Program-made: the position numbers and the translations under genes | Notes under the pieces: generated by a model | The model's database searches: none | What the model saw: only the letters and a program-made list of their open reading frames with translations | What the model was told of the DNA's origin: nothing | In this document: positions 59,330 through 64,000 of the stretch, one piece after another | How positions within the stretch are numbered: the stretch's first letter is position 1 | Layout: each line of letters opens with the position of its first letter | Source: Actinomycetospora sp. NBRC 106375 | GTDB taxonomy: Bacteria > Actinomycetota > Actinomycetes > Mycobacteriales > Pseudonocardiaceae | Reading direction: 5' to 3' | NCBI RefSeq assembly: GCF_030269665.1 | Contig: NZ_BSTS01000023.1 | Location: 34,663-98,662, forward strand | DNA length: 64,000 bases

Positions 59330-61188
59330 TCGGCGTCACGCAGCGGGTCGGGCTCACGCCGGTGGGTCGGCTCGTCGCCGGGACCGGTCCGCGGATCGAC
59401 GTCGATGACCATCGGGGTTGAACCACCCCGGGGCGGCTGCCAGTCCGGAACCGTCGCGCGACGCCGGCTCGTGGCCCACCGCCGCGTGCTTCGCGCCAGG
59501 CTCGGAAGGCCGGCTTCGACCCACCCCCGGGCCCGCCGCCAGCGGCCGCGCCACCCCGTCGCCGCGGCTGCGCCGTGCTGGGCGCGGACGTCGCGGCGGT
59601 CCCAGGCCATCCGGGCCCGCCCGATGACCGGGGCGATCCCGCGGCGGTAGGTCACGACTCGCTTGGCGGGCAGGTTCGCGATCTGGGCCGGGGACAGCAC
59701 CGGCACCTTGCGGACAGTCTTGCTCGCGACGCGGCCGCGCATGTCGGTGGTGGTGATCCGCTCGTCGCGTTCCCCGGCCAACGTGGACCAGAACTGCAGG
59801 TCGGACTGGTCGCGAGTGCCGCCGAAGAGCAGCACCGATCCGGTGTTGTTCAGGATGGTCGCGGTCTTGTACTCGCCGTAGCGGCCGAGGAGCTGGGCGC
59901 GGGACTGGAACGACGCGACGATCGTGACCCCGCGACCGCCCATGTCCGCGGTCCAGTTCTCCAGTGGCACCGGCGAGACCAGCGCGGCCTCGTCCATCGC
60001 CAGCAGCAGCGGCGGGTCCAGCCGACCAGCCGGTTTCGCGACCGCGAGCCGACGCGCTTCGCGGGCGATGTGCCCGGTCAGCGCGCACACGAGCGCGCCG
60101 GTGTCGGCCTCGTCGGCGCCGAGCATGAACACCGTCGCCCGGGTCGCGAGCAGCTCGGCGACGTCGAAACCCTGACCCGACGCGGCCGCTGCGGCGGCGG
60201 GGTGGTTGAGCCATCCCAGCGTCGGCATGATCGAGTTGGTGATCGACGTGCGCGTGCGGTCGTTGGTGGTGACGAACTGCTCGGCGGCCTTGTCGAACGA
60301 CTCCACCTGCGAGCGACGCAGCAGTGCGGGGACCTCGCGGGCGGCGCGGTCGTTGTCGGCCACCCACCCGAGCACGTCACGCATCGATCCCCCGCCGAGC
60401 GCGGCGGCGTGCAGCAACGCCGCGAGCACCCGGCGGGCCTGCGCGTCCCACCGCTCTGCGTCGCCGCTGCTGGCGCGCGAGGTGGCGGAGACCATGTCGG
60501 TGGCGCGTTCCATCGCGGTCACCGGATCGGTGCAGCCGGTGAGTGGGTCGAACGCGATCGTCGTGGCGATCCCGCCCAGCCCGACGGGGTTGAACACGAA
60601 TACCGGGCCGCGGCTGTTCCGACGTATCGGCCCGCAGAGCTCGAGCAGATCGGTGCGCGTCGAGGTCACGACCACGGCGCCGGGGGCATCGAGGACCCGG
60701 CCGGCGAGCCAGCCGGTCTTGCCGGTGCGTGGGCCGCCGAACACCAGAGTCACGTCCTCGACCGAGGACCACACGCGCTGCACCCCGACTCGGCACAGCT
60801 CGACCCCGACCGCCGATGTCGGCACCCCGAGTCGCTCCCGCGCTGACATCGCGGCCAGCGAGGGGCGGACGGTGCACGCGCGGCGGCGCGTTGCGACGGT
60901 GCCCGCGTGCCGGGCCACGTCGACGGTCGAGGCGACCCCGGCGCGGCGCCGTGAGCGCGCCGACCACCGAGTCACCTGCGCCCGAGAGCGTGACCAGCGC
61001 TGCCATCCGACCAGTGCGACCAACGCCGAGAGGGCGATCACCGCCGGCCACGACAGGGCCTGCAGCAGCGTCGTCGCCGGCAGACCCGCCAGCGCTCCGC
61101 AGCACACGGCCTGACGGATGGCGCCGCGCATCACCAGCACCGCGGCCGCGCCGAGCAGTACCACCAGGATCAAGAGCGTCGTGATCAC
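59314..61188 (-). CDS. TraG/VirD4-like conjugative coupling ATPase
   Basis: A 624-residue protein. Two N-terminal membrane helices (TTLLILVVLLGAAAVLVMRG; LSWPAVIALSALVALVGW) anchor it. The ATPase domain has Walker A LVFGGPRTGKTGWLAGRVL (about 148) and Walker B PPLLLAMDEAALVSPVP (about 393), with VTIVASFQSRAQLLGRYGE typical of TraG/TraD/VirD4 proteins. It would link the relaxase-DNA complex to a transfer channel. GTG 61188 overlaps the upstream stop (GTGA). Confidence 0.85.
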   Translation of the reverse strand: MITTLLILVVLLGAAAVLVMRGAIRQAVCCGALAGLPATTLLQALSWPAVIALSALVALVGWQRWSRSRAQVTRWSARSRRRAGVASTVDVARHAGTVATRRRACTVRPSLAAMSARERLGVPTSAVGVELCRVGVQRVWSSVEDVTLVFGGPRTGKTGWLAGRVLDAPGAVVVTSTRTDLLELCGPIRRNSRGPVFVFNPVGLGGIATTIAFDPLTGCTDPVTAMERATDMVSATSRASSGDAERWDAQARRVLAALLHAAALGGGSMRDVLGWVADNDRAAREVPALLRRSQVESFDKAAEQFVTTNDRTRTSITNSIMPTLGWLNHPAAAAAASGQGFDVAELLATRATVFMLGADEADTGALVCALTGHIAREARRLAVAKPAGRLDPPLLLAMDEAALVSPVPLENWTADMGGRGVTIVASFQSRAQLLGRYGEYKTATILNNTGSVLLFGGTRDQSDLQFWSTLAGERDERITTTDMRGRVASKTVRKVPVLSPAQIANLPAKRVVTYRRGIAPVIGRARMAWDRRDVRAQHGAAAATGWRGRWRRARGWVEAGLPSLARSTRRWATSRRRATVPDWQPPRGGSTPMVIDVDPRTGPGDEPTHRREPDPLRDAEWWQP

Positions 61189-61544
61189 CGCGACCACCCG
61201 CCCTCGGCCCGACGTCGATCGCCGAGATCGGCGACATCGGTGGTATCGGCCAGCCAGTAGCCACCGCCAGGGCGGCCGAGCTGGAAGCGGACGCCGTCGC
61301 CGGTGATGCGCCACGCCCACGCCCGCGCGGCGTCGTCGGTCATCGCCTCGTCGGTGCGGCCCACCAGGACCGCGTCGATGAACAGGGCCCACGTCACCGG
61401 TCCGCCGCACGGGGCCTCGCCGAGCTCCAGCCCGAACGAGCTGCGAGCGACGTCCGCGCGGACCAGCTCGACCCCGAGCAGCAGCGGCGTCGTCGAGGGC
61501 GCCGCCGCTCCGAGTGACGTTGTGGTCGGCCTCCGGCTAGTCAT
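61185..61544 (-). CDS. hypothetical protein of the transfer operon
   Basis: A 119-residue protein, MTSRRPTTTSLGAAAPSTTP then LLLGVELVRADVARSSFGLE, WALFIDAVLVGRTDEAMTDD and WRITGDGVRFQLGRPGGGYW. Soluble, no family recognised. ATG 61544 has GGAGGGAG upstream and overlaps the previous gene by 8 bases; its stop overlaps the coupling-protein start. Confidence 0.55.
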   Translation of the reverse strand: MTSRRPTTTSLGAAAPSTTPLLLGVELVRADVARSSFGLELGEAPCGGPVTWALFIDAVLVGRTDEAMTDDAARAWAWRITGDGVRFQLGRPGGGYWLADTTDVADLGDRRRAEGGWSR

Positions 61545-62067
61545 CGGTGTCTCCCTCCTCGCGTCGGAATGCCTCGAGTGCCGCCGTCTGGCGGGCGCAG
61601 TCGTCGTCGTGGCCGACCTCCCGGTCGTCCGGGTGAGTCGCGAACGGACCTGCGTCACGGACACGGGCGCGGCAGGTCGTGCAGGTCCAGACGGCAGACG
61701 GCGGAGGCTGCGTGGCCGGCGCCAGCGGGCGCCGCTCGATCAGCCAGTCCCACGCGGCCTCGGCTCGCGTGCCGTCGTGGGACCAAACCGGCAGCTCGAG
61801 TGCGACACCCACGTCGTCCCAGGTGCGCCCGGCGCCGCGGGCTCGGAGAGCCCATTCGCGGAGCGCTCCCGCCGTGACGTCGGCGACCAACTGTGCTGCC
61901 CTCAGTCCGGCCAGTGGTTCGTCCAGCACGGTGCGGGACAGACCGTGGAAGCCTTCGATCGGCTCCTCGATCTCGTGGGCCTCGTAGGCCGAAACTGCGA
62001 CTCGTCGGACGTGCTCGCGGGTCGCCGACGCCGCTTGTTCCCTGCGGCTGATCTCGATCGCGCTCAT
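61537..62067 (-). CDS. putative HTH / zinc-ribbon protein of the transfer operon
   Basis: A 176-residue protein. The middle GRTWDDVGVALELPVWSHDG then TRAEAAWDWLIERR resembles helix-turn-helix segments of actinobacterial element proteins. The C-terminal part VWTCTTCRARVRDAGPFATH, PDDREVGHDDDC has Cys-x2-Cys and later His and Cys that could bind zinc. The ATG overlaps the WhiB-like gene stop (ATGA). Confidence 0.55.
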   Translation of the reverse strand: MSAIEISRREQAASATREHVRRVAVSAYEAHEIEEPIEGFHGLSRTVLDEPLAGLRAAQLVADVTAGALREWALRARGAGRTWDDVGVALELPVWSHDGTRAEAAWDWLIERRPLAPATQPPPSAVWTCTTCRARVRDAGPFATHPDDREVGHDDDCARQTAALEAFRREEGDTDD

Positions 62068-62474
62068 CCGGCACCCCCGCCGCACCGGTGCCCGTGGTCA
62101 CGACGGAGTTGAGCGGCCCAGCGCTCGACGGTGCGGACGCTGACCCCGCAGAGCCGTGCGACCTCCGGGTGAGAGCGGCCCTCCAGGAGAAGTGCGCGCC
62201 ACCGTGGCGGAGGCAGGACGGTCGCCGGACGAACCGCCCGACGCTCGCTCTCGGTGAGACCGCCGGCGATCCCGTGCGGGACCCGCTGCAACGCGTCGCG
62301 CAGGCACGCCACGCGCACCGGGCACCGGTGACAGACCGACTTGGCCGCCGCCACCTGCGCCTCGTACGTCGGTCCGTCCGTGGCGGCCGGGAAGAAGAGC
62401 TCCGGGTCCTGGTCGCGGCACGCAGCGAACGCACGCCAGTTCCAGAACGTCAGCTCACGCTCGTCGGGGCTCAT
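62064..62474 (-). CDS. WhiB-like Fe-S regulator with C-terminal helix-turn-helix
   Basis: A 136-residue protein. The four WhiB cysteines are Cys19 (FAACRDQDPELFF), Cys48 and Cys51 (SVCHRCPVRVAC) and Cys57, followed by the G-I-x-G-G turn HGIAGGLTESERRAV. Unlike most WhiB proteins it continues with SHPEVARLCGVSVRTVERWA, a helix-turn-helix. It probably controls the transfer operon it sits in, perhaps in response to redox state (inference). Overlaps its neighbours. Confidence 0.8.
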   Translation of the reverse strand: MSPDERELTFWNWRAFAACRDQDPELFFPAATDGPTYEAQVAAAKSVCHRCPVRVACLRDALQRVPHGIAGGLTESERRAVRPATVLPPPRWRALLLEGRSHPEVARLCGVSVRTVERWAAQLRRDHGHRCGGGAG

Positions 62475-62704
62475 CGCGTGCCGCCGTCAGCGTCCGAGGT
62501 CCCACCGAGCGCCGGAGTGGTCGCCTGGTCGACGGCGGACATGAAGGCGGAGATCGCGTCAGGGATGCCCTGTCCCACGGGTGTCCCGATGAACAGGACG
62601 AGGGCCACGAGGGAGAAGACGACGGCGCCGGCCGCCGAGCGGGTCTTGGCGCAGATGAAGGCGCCGAGGACGGCAATGAGGATCAGGAGTCCGACGCTCG
62701 ACAT
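62471..62704 (-). CDS. small membrane protein
   Basis: A 77-residue protein with two hydrophobic helices, SVGLLILIAVLGAFICAKT and AGAVVFSLVALVLFIGTPV, then a short polar tail. Small two-helix proteins are frequent in actinobacterial transfer operons and may be channel or pilus-like parts; nothing more can be said. The ATG overlaps the previous stop by one base (TGATG). Confidence 0.6.
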   Translation of the reverse strand: MSSVGLLILIAVLGAFICAKTRSAAGAVVFSLVALVLFIGTPVGQGIPDAISAFMSAVDQATTPALGGTSDADGGTR

Positions 62705-62988
62705 CACGCACCTCCGACCAAGCGGTTGTCGGGGTGGGCCATGGCCGCGGCTGCATCGGAGCCGGCCGCCCATTCCTCGGCGATGGCCCGGTTCACATAC
62801 CAGCGGTTGCCGATTCGACGTGCCGGAAGGATGTGCGGAATGAGCCTGCGAATCCGCTGACAGTTGGTGCTCGCCGAGCCGTTCTTACCGACTTCCCCGA
62901 ACCACAGCCGTGCGACATCTTCCACGGTGATCAGTAAGCCACCGTCGATGCGCCCGGCATCGCTGACCGTTGCTTCGTCGTCGTTCAT
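62704..62988 (-). CDS. excisionase/HTH DNA-binding protein
   Basis: A 94-residue protein: LLITVEDVARLWFGEVGKNG, STNCQRIRRLIPHILPARRI, GNRWYVNRAIAEEWAAG. This is the MerR/excisionase-like winged-helix pattern (…VxDVARLW… RRIGxRWxV). First gene of the minus-strand operon and thus a candidate excisionase or operon regulator, although it lies 38 kb from the integrase gene. ATG 62988 is used; the frame upstream is short. Confidence 0.6.
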   Translation of the reverse strand: MNDDEATVSDAGRIDGGLLITVEDVARLWFGEVGKNGSASTNCQRIRRLIPHILPARRIGNRWYVNRAIAEEWAAGSDAAAAMAHPDNRLVGGA

Positions 62989-63124
62989 GCCCGCTCCCGC
63001 TCTCACGTCCCTTGCGCTGCAGCTCGATGAGCCACCAGTGACTGACGTGGTGAACGGTGCTAGGAGCAGCCGTAGCGTTACGACACCTTGGCTGTCGCGT
63101 TCTCGGCCTCGACGTCTAATCTCG

Positions 63125-63163
63125 TTGCGTCTGTGTCTCGTCTTGTCGTAGTATCGAAGTACT
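63125..63163 (+). promoter_or_regulatory. candidate promoter with overlapping palindrome for the divergent regulator
   Basis: TTGCGT (63125-63130) and TAGTAT (63149-63154) are 18 bases apart and about 33 bases before ATG 63188. AGTA-TCGAAG-TACT overlaps the -10 region and could be an operator. The 199-base gap 62989-63187 also must hold the promoter of the opposite transfer operon. Confidence 0.3.
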
Positions 63164-63187
63164 CATTCCCCAGCATGGTGAGACCAC

Positions 63188-63898
63188 ATGGCCGATCCCG
63201 TCGTCCTCCGAGACCTCCTGCGCGAGAAGCACTGGCAGCAGTACCAAACGTTTCTGCGCGAGTACGACAAGGCCGCGTCGACCGTCGACAGGTCGCTCGT
63301 CGGTACGGCTCCCAGCCGAGCCCAGCTGCATCGATGGCAGTCGGGAGAACTCAAGGGGCTGCCGCATCCTCGGCACTGCGAGGTCCTGGAGGCGATGTTC
63401 CCGGGGCTGCGGGCAACCGAGATGTTCGTGCCGGCGCAGCGCAACGGCGACTCACCGACATCGCCGCTCACTGCCGCGGTCGAGGACGGCCTCGAAGGTG
63501 TCGCGCCGGTGCCGTCGGCCTGGTCGGCCGCACGACCTTCAGCCGAACCCGCAGGCCTCGCACCAGGCAAGACGTTCCAGGGCCCGGCGCAGGACCGTGC
63601 CGAGTCACTCGCGCGTGCTCTGCAACTGCTCGGCAAGCGCCTGCGCATCTCCGAGCAGGAGATCGCTGACCTGGCGCTCCTCGCCGGCAACCTCGTCGAC
63701 CTCGCGCTCGACTGCTCCATCGACATCGACTCCGAGGGATGGGGCGCAGTCACCTACCGGTTCGAACTGCTGAACCTCACCGACGCGCCCGTCAACCGGC
63801 TTCTGCGCGAGCAATGGTTCGAGAACACCGAAGGGGTGCGGATAGAGCCCCACTCGAGCAGCGATCGCCGAGTGTCGATCCCAATGCCGCTGACTTAG
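63188..63898 (+). CDS. transcriptional regulator-like protein of the element
   Basis: A 236-residue protein. The N-terminal 75 residues (VVLRDLLREKHWQQYQTFLR, TAPSRAQLHRWQSGELKGLP, HPRHCEVLEAMFPGLRA) look like a helix-turn-helix region that ends in the W-x-S-G-x-L-x-x-L-P-x-P pattern of actinomycete element regulators. The C-terminal part (RALQLLGKRLRISEQEIADL and a beta-rich domain) may sense a signal. It is divergent from the transfer operon and probably controls it. The last 102 bases of the window hold no gene. Confidence 0.6.
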   Translation: MADPVVLRDLLREKHWQQYQTFLREYDKAASTVDRSLVGTAPSRAQLHRWQSGELKGLPHPRHCEVLEAMFPGLRATEMFVPAQRNGDSPTSPLTAAVEDGLEGVAPVPSAWSAARPSAEPAGLAPGKTFQGPAQDRAESLARALQLLGKRLRISEQEIADLALLAGNLVDLALDCSIDIDSEGWGAVTYRFELLNLTDAPVNRLLREQWFENTEGVRIEPHSSSDRRVSIPMPLT

Positions 63899-64000
63899 GG
63901 TCCGCCGCGGGAGGCGACTGCAGCGGAATAGTGTCTGGTCGTTTAATAGTCTCTCTGCCTCGCGGCGCGTCGAAAGAATCTTTCGCGAAGATCTGATTCA

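Larger units (their letters stand above)
24111..64000. mobile_element. integrative and conjugative/mobilizable element, right end outside window
   Basis: Starts at the 3' end of tRNA-Lys with a tyrosine recombinase gene and carries cargo modules (HExxH module, DISARM-like locus) and a long minus-strand transfer operon with MobF relaxase, TraG-like ATPase, DUF2637 and DUF4913 proteins and HTH regulators. Several segments are markedly less G+C rich than the chromosome (about 45% in parts of 25.9-28.1 kb). No VirB4-type secretion ATPase is in the window, so it may be mobilizable or the secretion genes may lie further right. Confidence 0.8.

Noticed and set aside
58464..59426. A single 320-codon frame on the minus strand
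   Set aside because: Only the part 58918-59153 is protein-like; beyond the C6 run it becomes an Arg/Gly-rich shadow of the acidic protein gene.
1..64000. CRISPR arrays
   Set aside because: No regularly spaced repeats of 25-40 bases with unique spacers were seen; the 8-base array at 2509-2589 is far too short.

Overview
The window is about 70% G+C, uses many GTG starts and shows many 4-base GTGA/ATGA gene overlaps. With a usfX/sigF-type anti-sigma/sigma pair, a WhiB-like protein, oligoribonuclease and DUF2637/DUF4913 conjugation proteins it reads as an actinobacterium, most likely of the Pseudonocardia group (genus inferred, not proven).

Chromosomal part (1-24.1 kb). On the minus strand, 5297 to 1 is a heptose-type sugar nucleotide and glycosyltransferase operon: a GmhB-like phosphatase, a GT9 transferase, a second transferase, a GT4 transferase, a GmhA-like isomerase and a PfkB/HldE-like kinase cut by the window edge. 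Next come a SigF-type sigma factor with its kinase-like regulator, another GT9 gene, membrane proteins (DUF2127, DUF1206), an MFS exporter, and a YihY - carotenoid operon (CruF-like, CruG-like, CrtI). Then follow a CDP-alcohol phosphatidyltransferase with an ATP-dependent DNA ligase, a fatty acyl reductase (double SDR) with an acyl-CoA synthetase, two PH-domain membrane proteins, oligoribonuclease, tRNA-His and tRNA-Lys. Three related palindromes with GTGAGC/GCTCAC ends are scattered here. One lies in frame inside a glycosyltransferase gene and one supplies the stop codons of two convergent genes.

Mobile part (24.1 kb to beyond 64 kb). A tyrosine recombinase directly downstream of tRNA-Lys marks an integrative element whose other end is outside the window. 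Its cargo is: (a) a lower-GC two-gene module encoding a HExxH protein and a small partner (25.9-28.15 kb), bordered by imperfect direct repeats and an IS3 remnant; (b) three unfamiliar genes (SHOCT protein, coiled-coil-like protein, HhH-like protein, 28.9-32.3 kb); (c) a tightly overlapping four-gene DISARM-like locus (32.5-48.6 kb) of SNF2 helicase, Eco57I-like N6-adenine methylase, a 2111-residue helicase/DUF1998/nuclease-like fusion and a RelE-like/UvrD fusion; (d) an orphan 501-residue protein. From 63 kb down to 50.7 kb a minus-strand, largely overlapping operon encodes DNA-binding proteins, a WhiB-HTH fusion, a TraG/VirD4-like coupling ATPase, DUF4913 and DUF2637 proteins and a MobF relaxase-helicase. 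A divergent regulator sits at 63.2 kb.

Best candidate for a new system: the fused DISARM-like locus together with the accessory genes upstream of it. Second is the HExxH two-gene module. All function calls come from motifs read by eye; no database search was run.
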